From positions 1 through 32,774 of the forward strand of contig CAUJEL010000199.1 in assembly GCA_963169875.1 (NCBI GenBank): a stretch of 32,774 nt of DNA. The letters are read 5' to 3'. Both the position numbers and the translations under genes were made by a program. This document shows positions 22,621-30,329 of the stretch, piece by piece. Each line of letters starts with the position of its first letter. The stretch's first letter is position 1. The notes below the pieces were generated by a model. The model worked only from the letters and a program-made list of their open reading frames with translations, ran no database searches and had not been told where the DNA came from. Origin of the DNA: Candidatus Zhuqueibacterota bacterium (GTDB lineage: Bacteria; Zhuqueibacterota; Zhuqueibacteria; Residuimicrobiales; Residuimicrobiaceae).

Positions 22621-24858
22621 ATGAACGAAGCAATCGACACCAACCAGGCCCACGAATGGACCCTGCAGGATTACATCAACATCGTGCAGCGGCGCCTATG
22701 GCTCATCGTGGTGGTATTCGCACTCGTACTATCAGCAACGCTGGTTTACGTGCTCAGCCGCGACAAAATCTACGAATCCGGAACCACCTTTGTCATCGAG
22801 AACTCGGACAGTGAGCTGCAGTCGCTGCTCGGCAACACCCGTTTTGGTTACTGGCAGGATCAGGAGCGCGCCCAGCAGATCGAATTCTTTCAGGCCGTCA
22901 TCGCCAGCCGCACCTATAATGAAATGGTGCAGGAGCGCGTGGCTGCGGACTCGGTGCTGCGGCGGCTGCGGGTGCCTGACAAGGAGATTGATCTGGCGCT
23001 GGCCAGCATCTCCCTGGTCTCCTCGGCAAAGACCGACCTGATGTTTCTGCGCGCCGAGGCCCTCAACCCGACCGTGGCCTATCGCATCGCCAGCATCGCC
23101 ATCGACTTGTTCAAAAGCCGCACGCGCCAGGTCAAACTGGAGCAGACGCGCAACATCGTTGATTATGTCGAGAAGCAAAAAGAGATCGCCTCGGATAAAC
23201 TCGAAGAGACCGAGCGCGCCCTGCAGGAGTACAACCGCAATACCCCGGCAATGCTCCCAGGCGACGAAAGCGGCTTGCTCAACAAATTCACCGCGCTGGA
23301 GATGCAGTTCGAGGAAGTGCGGACGCAGCGCGAGCTGGCCGAGGCCAATCTCGCCGCCTACGACCGCCGTTTGCGCGAGATGAAGGCGCCGGTGTCGCCG
23401 GCGCTGGACAAGACCTCCAGTCCGATGATCCAGCAGCTGCAGAGCGACCTTGAACGCCTCACGGTGGAAAAGGAACAGCTGCAAAACAGCACCGCCGATG
23501 CGATACAGCTGGCTGCCATCGATGCGCGCATCAACACGCTCAAGAACGAGCTCATCCAGCGCATCATCAATGAAAACGCCAACGCCATGCCCACCTCTTC
23601 CGTGGAAGAGAGCGTCTTGAAAGAAATTCAGGAAAACCGCATCAAGGAAGAATTGAATCTCTACATTCTCAAGAACAAGGAGCGCTATTTCCAGGGGCTG
23701 AAAAATCAGTACTCTTCGCAGCATCCGCAGTTGATGGACCGAGCCATCGAAGAGGCGAAGCTGAAACGCGGCAGGAGCGTGTACGAAAATCTCTATAATA
23801 TCCTCCTTGAAAAAGGCGAAGAGGCGCGCATCCGCGCCGCCACCGGCACTGGCGGCCTGCGCATCCTCGATGAACCGCGTCTGCCGGAAGAGCCCATGCC
23901 CAGCAACGCCCGGCGCAAGATCATGCTCGGCATCGTCCTCGGTCTCGGCCTTGGACTCGGACTGGCTCTGACCATGGAGTTCCTCGATCACTCCATTCGT
24001 ATGCAGGATGATGTCACGCAGAAACTGGGACTGCCCCTGCTCGGCGCCGTGCCGCTGATCGGCGGCAGTTCTCCTTTCCAGCAGGCCTCCAAATGGCCGA
24101 TCTGGGGCAAGAAAAAGAAATCTGCGCACAGATCGGTGCATCCCGGCAACGGCGAACACAAGGCCTTTCTCATCACCGCCCTGCGGCCGCGCGATCCGGT
24201 GGTGGACACCTATCGCAGCATGCGCACCAACTTGCAGTTCGCCAGCGTCGACAAGCCCATCAAATCGCTGGTCATCAGCAGTTCCATCCCCAGCGAGGGC
24301 AAGACGCTGACCGTCGCCAATCTCGCCATCTCCTACGCGGAGCTGGGCAAGCGTGTGGTCATCATCGACGGTGACATGCGCAAGCCCAAACAGCACGAAG
24401 TGTTCGGCCTCAAAAAGACGCCGGGCCTGTCGGATTGCCTGATCAAGGGATGTGATATAGACCAGGTCCTGTACAAGACCCATATCCCCAATCTCTTTCT
24501 CATCCCCTGCGGCACCAATCCGCCCAATCCGGCGGAGATGATCGCCAGTCAGCGCCTGAGCGATTTTCTTGCGCATGCTGAGAGCCTGTTCGATCTGGTC
24601 ATCATCGACACGCCGCCTGCCAATGTGGTGACCGACGCCATTCTTTTCTCGACCAAGGCCAGTCATACCATGCTGGTTATCAAGTTCGCATCCACCAACA
24701 TTCGCATGGTGGCCGATGCCATTGCCAATCTGCGGCGGGCGCGCGCCAACCTGGCCGGCGCGGTGCTCAACGGCGTCAAAGTCGGCCGCGGCTATGGGTA
24801 TTATAACAGCTACTATTCCTATTACTACTCGGATGCAGGAGAGAAGAGGAAACGCTGA
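22621..24858 (+). CDS. Wzc-like polysaccharide co-polymerase and tyrosine autokinase
   Basis: A 745-residue inner-membrane protein that controls capsule or exopolysaccharide chain length and export by cycles of tyrosine phosphorylation. TM1 is RLWLIVVVFALVLSATLVYV (about 22-41), followed by a Wzz domain and a long periplasmic coiled coil (about 170-370). TM2 is the Gly/Leu-rich IMLGIVLGLGLGLGLAL (about 435-452). The cytoplasmic BY-kinase domain has Walker A SSIPSEGKTLT (about 553-563), A' VVIIDGDMRKP and B LVIIDTPP. It ends in a Tyr cluster, YGYYNSYYSYYYS (about 723-736), the usual autophosphorylation site. It is the expected partner of the Wza-like gene upstream. The cluster has nine Tyr among 13 residues, unusually dense. 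Confidence 0.93.
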   Translation: MNEAIDTNQAHEWTLQDYINIVQRRLWLIVVVFALVLSATLVYVLSRDKIYESGTTFVIENSDSELQSLLGNTRFGYWQDQERAQQIEFFQAVIASRTYNEMVQERVAADSVLRRLRVPDKEIDLALASISLVSSAKTDLMFLRAEALNPTVAYRIASIAIDLFKSRTRQVKLEQTRNIVDYVEKQKEIASDKLEETERALQEYNRNTPAMLPGDESGLLNKFTALEMQFEEVRTQRELAEANLAAYDRRLREMKAPVSPALDKTSSPMIQQLQSDLERLTVEKEQLQNSTADAIQLAAIDARINTLKNELIQRIINENANAMPTSSVEESVLKEIQENRIKEELNLYILKNKERYFQGLKNQYSSQHPQLMDRAIEEAKLKRGRSVYENLYNILLEKGEEARIRAATGTGGLRILDEPRLPEEPMPSNARRKIMLGIVLGLGLGLGLALTMEFLDHSIRMQDDVTQKLGLPLLGAVPLIGGSSPFQQASKWPIWGKKKKSAHRSVHPGNGEHKAFLITALRPRDPVVDTYRSMRTNLQFASVDKPIKSLVISSSIPSEGKTLTVANLAISYAELGKRVVIIDGDMRKPKQHEVFGLKKTPGLSDCLIKGCDIDQVLYKTHIPNLFLIPCGTNPPNPAEMIASQRLSDFLAHAESLFDLVIIDTPPANVVTDAILFSTKASHTMLVIKFASTNIRMVADAIANLRRARANLAGAVLNGVKVGRGYGYYNSYYSYYYSDAGEKRKR

Positions 24859-24929
24859 CCGGTGGGCGCTACAAATTGTAATTATTTGTAAATATGGGTT
24901 TAATAATACAATAAAATCATATTTTTCCC

Positions 24930-24958
24930 TTGACATGATCCGTTCAAATTTTTATATT
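24930..24958 (+). promoter_or_regulatory. Near-consensus sigma-70-type promoter for the sugar operon
   Basis: A perfect TTGACA (24930-24935), exactly 17 bases, then TATATT (24953-24958). It is the best match to the bacterial housekeeping consensus in the window. Transcription would begin near 24965 and run into the DUF2442-like gene and the nonulosonic-type operon. Confidence 0.72.
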
Positions 24959-24976
24959 AAAAAATCGGGGATCTTC

Positions 24977-25042
24977 ATGTCAGCTTTTTCATTCCTCACC
25001 CAAATACTCATTTCAATATCTCTGTGTACGTTCATGGAGTGA
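24977..25042 (+). CDS. Possible 21-residue hydrophobic leader peptide
   Basis: ATG 24977, six bases after GGGG, opens a 21-codon frame (MSAFSFLTQILISISLCTFME). It lies about 12 bases after the likely transcription start. The product is hydrophobic and its stop lies inside the dispersed word repeat. It could be a translated leader, or simply chance; I recognise no family. Confidence 0.25.
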   Translation: MSAFSFLTQILISISLCTFME

Positions 25043-25057
25043 CATGGCGAAGCTGTG
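25036..25057 (+). repeat. Dispersed 22-base word, copy 2
   Basis: GGAGTGACA followed by TGGCGAAGCTGTG matches 13191-13212 in 21 of 22 positions and in the same orientation. Here the left hairpin arm seen in copy 1 is missing. Confidence 0.6.
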
Positions 25058-25065
25058 TAAGGAGA

Positions 25066-25142
25066 TTTCGAATTTGTGATTTCGGATTTCGGATGGTCTG
25101 TTCTCTTCCCTCTGTCCTCTTTCCCGAAATCCGAAATCCATT
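25066..25142. repeat. GAAATCCGAAATC word block before the DUF2442-like gene
   Basis: Words of the type 'tttgtgatttcggatttcggat' and its complement 'cccgaaatccgaaatccat' face each other around a 'tctcttccctctgtcctctttc' middle, so the two ends could pair as an imperfect hairpin. The vocabulary recurs at 22560-22612 and 25490-25590. Confidence 0.55.
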
Positions 25143-25187
25143 TGTCCGCTTTGATACTAATTATAAGAGCATTTAGCAGGCGAACCA

Positions 25188-25472
25188 ATGTTTCGTATTA
25201 AAGAATTTAAAACTTTGCCCAAATACCAAATTTTGATAAGATTTGAGGATGGCGTAGAAGGCACTGTTGATTTATCTCATCTGGCAGGACACGGCATTTT
25301 TGCTGAGTGGTTGGAGAAGGGGCGATTTGAAAGTGTCCAGATCGGTGCATCCGGAGAATTGAAATGGGGTGAGAACATCGATCTTTGTCCGGATTCTCTT
25401 TACTTGAAAATTACTGGTAAAAAACCGGGAGAGCTGTTTCCGTTGCCTATCCAGGAATCAGTCAGTGCATGA
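25188..25472 (+). CDS. DUF2442-like small protein
   Basis: A 94-residue protein with the DUF2442 pattern: an N-terminal strand pair (FKTLPKYQILIRFEDGVEGTVDLSHL), then GIFAEWLEKGRFESVQI, and the acidic-aromatic end LKWGENIDLCPDSLYLKI. Such proteins often sit beside DUF4160 proteins in small accessory or toxin-antitoxin-like units, but no DUF4160 gene is present here. It is the first full gene after the strong promoter at 24930. Function is unknown. Confidence 0.8.
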   Translation: MFRIKEFKTLPKYQILIRFEDGVEGTVDLSHLAGHGIFAEWLEKGRFESVQIGASGELKWGENIDLCPDSLYLKITGKKPGELFPLPIQESVSA

Positions 25473-25479
25473 AATTCCG

Positions 25480-25600
25480 GATTGATGAGATTTTGGATTT
25501 GTGATTTCAGAATTCGGAATTTAAGCCCCCACTTTCCGATATCCGAAATCATTTTCCGCAATCCGAAATCATTTGTTTCCAAATTCCGAAATGCCTTCCC
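25480..25600. repeat. Second GAAATCCGAAATC word block
   Basis: The gap of 164 bases before the NTP_transf_5-like gene is built mainly of 'tttgtgatttcagaattcggaattt' and 'gatatccgaaatcattttccgcaatccgaaatc' words. It repeats the vocabulary of 25066-25142 on the other side of the DUF2442-like gene, so that gene is bracketed by two copies. Confidence 0.55.
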
Positions 25601-25636
25601 CCTTTCCCAACAACACGAACCGTATACTATAAAACA

Positions 25637-26743
25637 ATGCTTAAAAATGCAGCACTTGAAACCCAATTCATCCTGCTCGGTTCGCGTAGAAACCTTGATA
25701 ATGAGAATAAAGAACGCTTTGCCGAAATCGCCCGGCAGAAGCTGGATTGGTCTAAGGTTTACTCTTCTGCTATTCTCTGGGGATTGCTGCCGCCATTATA
25801 CAGGAATCTGATCGAAGTAAAATCACTGGTACCATCGCAATTCCTCAAACCATTTTCACTAGCCTATCAGCAAAATCTGGTTAGAAATCTCCAGCTCTCC
25901 ACGGAACTTATCAGGTTATTGCACTTGCTGCAGCAGGAGGAAATTACAGCTGTTCCGTTCAAAGGACCGGCGCTTGCCTATTATCTGTACCAGGACATTG
26001 CATTACGCAGAGCTGCTTGTGATCTCGACATTTTTGTCACTAGAGAAAATGTTGCCAGAGTCCTGGAGATCGTTCAGGCGAACGGCTATACACTTTATCA
26101 GGATCATCAGGGACTTTCCCACGAGCATTATCTCCAATTCAAGTCACATTATATCCTTCTGGGCGCGGATCGAAAACCGGCTCTTGAAATTCATTGGGAC
26201 ATCGCCCCTGGATATTTTACTTCTCATTTCAATTTTCCGCAAAAAATCAAGAATATAACCACCATAAACTATCAACAAGAAACATTAGCTTATTTAAATC
26301 CAGCGGATCTGATGCAGTGCCTCTGCATCCATCTTGCTCGGCACCTGCAAAAATCATTAGTATGGATAAAAGACATCGCCGACCTGGCTGATCAGTTCGA
26401 CGCTGCGGATTGGTCTCCTTTTCTGCAAAGATGCAAAAAAGAACAGTGCCAGCGAGTTGTTTTACTGGGACTCGGATTGAGTGATCATTTTTTTGCGCCT
26501 CATTTGCCGGATAGTGTGCGCAAAGCTCTGAAAGCGGATAATCAAGTACAAAAATTAGTACAACGACATGCCAGGGGATTACTCGAAACCAACTCATCTC
26601 AAAAAATGAGTTCCTGGAAATATGCGCTCACCTACAGTCGCGAGATGTTCGCTCTTCAAGATTCTGTTAAAGCCAAAATAGACCTGGCAACCGGCCGATT
26701 GCTGGAAATGCTTACAACTTCAAGATTAATATCAACGCCCTAA
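25637..26743 (+). CDS. NTP_transf_5-like nucleotidyltransferase family protein
   Basis: A 368-residue protein with the signature of the uncharacterised nucleotidyltransferase family PF14907: VPFKGPALAYYLYQDIALRRAACDLDIFV (residues about 99-127; hallmarks are the KG loop, LY, the R, and the D-L-D pair). This is followed by a helical region with LEIHWDIAPGYF and LMQCLCIHLARHLQKSLVWIKDIADL, where H and W-x-K-D-x-x-D positions are typical. Such genes occur in lasso and other RiPP clusters together with HprK-like kinases, and also in polysaccharide clusters. Here it is separated from the peptide cassette by the Wzc-like gene and runs straight into wecB with a 2-base gap, so a role in either pathway is open. 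Confidence 0.78.
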   Translation: MLKNAALETQFILLGSRRNLDNENKERFAEIARQKLDWSKVYSSAILWGLLPPLYRNLIEVKSLVPSQFLKPFSLAYQQNLVRNLQLSTELIRLLHLLQQEEITAVPFKGPALAYYLYQDIALRRAACDLDIFVTRENVARVLEIVQANGYTLYQDHQGLSHEHYLQFKSHYILLGADRKPALEIHWDIAPGYFTSHFNFPQKIKNITTINYQQETLAYLNPADLMQCLCIHLARHLQKSLVWIKDIADLADQFDAADWSPFLQRCKKEQCQRVVLLGLGLSDHFFAPHLPDSVRKALKADNQVQKLVQRHARGLLETNSSQKMSSWKYALTYSREMFALQDSVKAKIDLATGRLLEMLTTSRLISTP

Positions 26744-26745
26744 AG

Positions 26746-27855
26746 ATGAAGAAGAAAATTCTCTGTGTTATCGGAACCAGACCGGAAGCCATAAAAATGG
26801 CTCCGGTGATCAAGGAATTGAAAAGTGATCCTGTCCAGTTCGAAACGATTGTGTGTTCCACAGGGCAGCACCGGCAAATGCTGGATCAGGTACTGCAAAT
26901 TTTTAATATTGTTCCAGACCTCGATCTGCAGATCATGACCGAAAACCAGAGCCTGTCTTTTCTTACCGCACAGCTATTTATAAAACTGGATCAGGTCATT
27001 GAGGCGCAAAAACCGGATTGGGTGTTGGCACAGGGCGACACGACCACCGTTTTTGTCGCCTCCATGGTTGCATTTTATCGCAACGTTCGTTTTGGACACG
27101 TGGAAGCAGGCCTGCGCACCCGCGATCGCCGTCGGCCCTTCCCGGAAGAAATTAACCGGCGCCTGGCTGATATCATGAGCACCGCCTGGTTCGCACCGAC
27201 CGAGCGGGCGCGGCAAGTTTTGTTGGAGGAGGGCGTTGACGATTCAGCAATTATGGTCACTGGTAATACCGTGGTTGACGCCCTTTTGGATATCTCTTCT
27301 CGTCCGTTTGACTGGCAGGCCAGTAATCTCAAAACTGTTTCTTTAGATCATAGAATTGTATTGATCACCGCGCACCGTCGCGAAAGTTTTGGCGAGCCGT
27401 TCAGGGAGTTATGCCTGGCCATTCGCGACCTGTCCCTGACTTTCCCGGATGTGCAGTTCATCTATCCTGTTCATCTCAATCCCAATGTCAGGCAACCTGT
27501 GTACGAATTATTGGGAAATCGCCCCAACATCCAGCTCATCGAGCCGCTGGATTATCTTTCACTGGTTCATCTCATGAAGCATGCCAGCCTCATCCTCACT
27601 GATTCCGGCGGTATTCAGGAAGAGGCACCCACCTTTGGCGTGCCGGTCTTGGTGATGCGCGATACCACCGAACGTCCGGAAGGCGTCGAGGCGGGATGTG
27701 CATCTTTGGTGGGGACCTCAAAAGAAAGAATAGTGACCCATGCACAGGAAGTACTAAAAAGCAACCATTCCGGTATGGACAGAAAAAATGTAGTTAATCC
27801 TTATGGTGATGGATTAGCGAGCAAAAGAATCAAGGATTTCATTTTAGAAAGATGA
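26746..27855 (+). CDS. wecB: UDP-N-acetylglucosamine 2-epimerase, non-hydrolysing
   Basis: A 369-residue cytosolic GT-B fold enzyme interconverting UDP-GlcNAc and UDP-ManNAc. Hallmarks: VIGTRPEAIKMAPVIKEL at the start, STGQHRQML, VLAQGDTTTVF, FGHVEAGLRT, ITAHRRESFGEP and LTDSGGIQEEAPTFGVPVLV followed by TERPEGVEAG. It begins two bases after the preceding stop. UDP-ManNAc may feed ManNAc-derived sugars; hydrolysing NeuC-type enzymes share the fold, so with a NeuB-like domain next door a NeuC-like role is a possible alternative. Confidence 0.92.
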   Translation: MKKKILCVIGTRPEAIKMAPVIKELKSDPVQFETIVCSTGQHRQMLDQVLQIFNIVPDLDLQIMTENQSLSFLTAQLFIKLDQVIEAQKPDWVLAQGDTTTVFVASMVAFYRNVRFGHVEAGLRTRDRRRPFPEEINRRLADIMSTAWFAPTERARQVLLEEGVDDSAIMVTGNTVVDALLDISSRPFDWQASNLKTVSLDHRIVLITAHRRESFGEPFRELCLAIRDLSLTFPDVQFIYPVHLNPNVRQPVYELLGNRPNIQLIEPLDYLSLVHLMKHASLILTDSGGIQEEAPTFGVPVLVMRDTTERPEGVEAGCASLVGTSKERIVTHAQEVLKSNHSGMDRKNVVNPYGDGLASKRIKDFILER

Positions 27856-27891
27856 TGTTTTTCACTTGATGTATTTTACCAGGAAATTTTT

Positions 27892-29655
27892 ATGAAGAGC
27901 AGAGCGATCATTCAAGCCAGATTAACCAGCTCACGATTCCGCGGCAAATCACTGATGCCGGTTGCCGGCAAACCTTTACTCGTCAGAGTCATAGAACGCG
28001 TACAGGCTATGTCTTTCATCGATCAGATAATGATTGCCACCAGCAACAATCCTGCCGATGAGCCCATCGAAGCCCTTGCTAAAAGCCGGGATTTACTCTA
28101 CTACCGCGGTGATGAGAATGATGTTTTACAGCGTTTTGTTCTCGCTTCATCTGATATGTCAGAAGATGATCTTATCGTAAGATTTACAGCAGATAATCCC
28201 GTTTATGACCCGGCAAGATCAGAACTTGCGTACAAGGCATTTATTGGGGAGAATGTAGAATATCTCTGCCTCGATGGACTCTCTCACGTGGTTCCGGAAT
28301 TTATAAAAGTGGCAGCCTTGCACAAATGCGCGCAATTGACGGATGATCCATTTGATCACGAACACGTCACACCATTTTTCCGAAAACAACAGCCAAAATT
28401 TTCTATAAAAATTTTGCCATCTGATTTTGCTGGATTAAAACCTGCCATGGACAAATATCTGACCATTGACACGGGCGAGGAACTGCGTCGCTTTGATAAA
28501 ATGCTGATGGAAATTGAGGGCACAGAGACAATACCCTCATTGGAATCCTGTTATCATTGGTTGGATAAAAATGTCTCTCAATTCCATGGCTATCTGAATG
28601 CGAAGCAGAATGATATTCGTATCAAGATGGCCGGCCGGGAAATAGGTGATGGTTTACCCACTTTCATTGTTGCAGAAATCGGCCAGAACCATAATGGAGA
28701 TATGGAAGCAGCCAAAAAACTCATCGAAATGGCGGCCAGGTGTGGAGCTGACGCCGTAAAATTCCAAAAGCGTGATATACATTGGGAATTAACAGACGAA
28801 CTCTACAACAAGCCTTACGATAGCCCGCATTCTTTTGGCAGGACCTATGGTGAACATCGCGAACATCTTGAATTGAATGAGAACCAGCACCATGAACTTA
28901 AAGAATATGCAGCGGCCAATGGACTTGTCTATTTCTGTACCGCGTGCGATGAGCCCTCTGTAGAAATGATGGAGAGAATTGGCAACCCAGTTTATAAAAT
29001 TGCGTCGCGCGATATTTCCAATATACCACTTTTAAAGACGATCGCCCAAACGAGAAAACCGGTGATTATCTCGACAGGCATGGCTGGAATTGCAGAAATA
29101 GATGAAGCGCTTGAAGCTTTTGGCGATCTACCGCCTGTTATTGTGCTTCTTCAATGTATATCACAATATCCGGCTGATTTGGAGCGCATCAATGTGCGTA
29201 CAATTCAGAGCATGCGGCAGAAATTTGGCATGTTGACGGGTTTGTCTGATCATACCGTGGGTATTATTCCATCGGTCGCATCGGTGGCACTGGGTGCTGC
29301 TGTCGTCGAAAAACACATCACGCTGTCCAGGGCGATGAAGGGAACTGATCAAGCTGGCTCCCTGGAAGAAGAAGGCTTGCGCCGCTTGGTAAAGTATATC
29401 CGTGAAGTAGAAATAGCCTTGGGTGATGGCATCAAGCAGTATGATCCCGCCGCGGATACGGCGCGAAAGAAACTGGCGCGCAGTTTGACCAGTAAAAGAG
29501 ATTTACGTAAAGGTGAAATTCTGACAGAAGAATTGATCGTCCTGAAAAGCCCTGGCGATGGCATCATCTGGCGCGAAAGAGAGGCTGTGATTGGAAAACG
29601 TCTTGTCAAGGATATAGCTGGAAATACAACTTTGCGCCTGGAAGATTTTGAATGA
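27892..29655 (+). CDS. Fused SpsF-like cytidylyltransferase and SpsE/NeuB-like sialic acid synthase
   Basis: A 587-residue bifunctional protein. Residues 1-235 are a SpsF-type cytidylyltransferase: IIQARLTSSRFRGKSLMPVAG nucleotide loop, then RFTADNPVYDP. Residues about 246-490 are a NeuB/SpsE TIM-barrel synthase that condenses phosphoenolpyruvate with an N-acyl-mannosamine-like sugar: FIVAEIGQNHNGDMEAAKKL, ADAVKFQKRDI, KIASRDISNIPLL, GLSDHTVG and VEKHITLSR. The C-terminal 70 residues are a SAF (antifreeze-like) domain, KKLARSLTSKRDLRKGEIL. In B. subtilis spsE and spsF are separate spore-coat sugar genes; fusing them couples sugar synthesis with nucleotide activation. A Met at residue 246 exactly at the domain border may be a relic of the separate start. 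AGGAA precedes ATG 27892. The ATGA overlap at 29652 couples it to the next gene. Confidence 0.88.
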   Translation: MKSRAIIQARLTSSRFRGKSLMPVAGKPLLVRVIERVQAMSFIDQIMIATSNNPADEPIEALAKSRDLLYYRGDENDVLQRFVLASSDMSEDDLIVRFTADNPVYDPARSELAYKAFIGENVEYLCLDGLSHVVPEFIKVAALHKCAQLTDDPFDHEHVTPFFRKQQPKFSIKILPSDFAGLKPAMDKYLTIDTGEELRRFDKMLMEIEGTETIPSLESCYHWLDKNVSQFHGYLNAKQNDIRIKMAGREIGDGLPTFIVAEIGQNHNGDMEAAKKLIEMAARCGADAVKFQKRDIHWELTDELYNKPYDSPHSFGRTYGEHREHLELNENQHHELKEYAAANGLVYFCTACDEPSVEMMERIGNPVYKIASRDISNIPLLKTIAQTRKPVIISTGMAGIAEIDEALEAFGDLPPVIVLLQCISQYPADLERINVRTIQSMRQKFGMLTGLSDHTVGIIPSVASVALGAAVVEKHITLSRAMKGTDQAGSLEEEGLRRLVKYIREVEIALGDGIKQYDPAADTARKKLARSLTSKRDLRKGEILTEELIVLKSPGDGIIWREREAVIGKRLVKDIAGNTTLRLEDFE

Positions 29656-30329
29656 CTTTAACCCATCATTATAATCTGGTCATTTTTGACATGGGTGATA
29701 TCCTTTATGACGCAACCGCATGGCGACGATGGCTGCACCATTATTTCCACGAGCGGGGCTTGCTCAAGATTCCCTATCACGTATTGTTTGACATCTGGGA
29801 CGAAAAATATCTGGCAGATATCCATAAAAATATTCTGGAATACAAAACAGGTTTCAAACAATTTTTGGATTATCTCGAGATACCTCAACCTGAGCAGCAA
29901 AAATTGCTGCAGATTAATTGGGAAATCAAAAAAAAACTGGAAAGCGAGACCAAGCCATTTTCCGATGTACCGCCTACCTTGCAGAAAATCAAACAGAACG
30001 GCATTAAAAATGCGGTGCTTTCAGATACGGAGCTCTCTGCGGTGCAGGTAAATGCAATCCTGGAGCGCTTTGCCATAGATTGCTATTTCGATTATATTTT
30101 TGTCTCCAGCGAGATGGGTCATCGCAAACCCGAAGTCGAAGCTTTTGAATATTGTCTGCAACACGCCGGATTTGGCAAGAAGGAAGCGGTTTTTGTCGCA
30201 CACGATCGCGATGAACTCCATGGCGCGAGTGCATTTGGACTGACCACCATCGCGTTTAACTATCGCGAGCCGGTGGAAGCAAATTATAAAATTAAAAGTT
30301 TTTCAAATATTTTGGAAATCATTCTATGA
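29652..30329 (+). CDS. HAD-superfamily phosphatase
   Basis: A 225-residue HAD-IA hydrolase. Motif I is VIFDMGDILYD, where the nucleophile Asp is followed at +2 by Gly rather than Asp, as in YihX-like phosphatases. Motif II is AVLSDTE, motif III the lysine of MGHRKPEVEAF and motif IV VFVAHDRDELHGASAFG. A helical cap fills residues 20-85. In sialic-acid-type operons such enzymes remove the 9-phosphate of the nonulosonate or of its precursor, so it probably dephosphorylates an intermediate made by the upstream NeuB-like domain. ATGA overlaps link it to genes on both sides. Confidence 0.82.
   Translation: MTLTHHYNLVIFDMGDILYDATAWRRWLHHYFHERGLLKIPYHVLFDIWDEKYLADIHKNILEYKTGFKQFLDYLEIPQPEQQKLLQINWEIKKKLESETKPFSDVPPTLQKIKQNGIKNAVLSDTELSAVQVNAILERFAIDCYFDYIFVSSEMGHRKPEVEAFEYCLQHAGFGKKEAVFVAHDRDELHGASAFGLTTIAFNYREPVEANYKIKSFSNILEIIL

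Larger units (their letters stand above)
24859..25187. other. 329-base gap with a strong promoter, a tiny frame and repeats
   Basis: This gap separates the Wzc-like gene from the sugar operon. In order it holds an AT-rich start, a near-consensus promoter (24930-24958), a possible 21-codon leader frame (24977-25042), the second copy of the dispersed word (25036-25057) and a GAAATCCG word block (25066-25142). The layout suggests independent transcription of the downstream operon. Confidence 0.6.

Noticed and set aside
22732-24936. 734-codon open frame antisense to the Wzc-like gene
   Set aside because: It mirrors a well-identified kinase gene codon for codon, is rich in His, Gly and Arg, has no motif, and such long antisense frames are normal over GC-rich genes.
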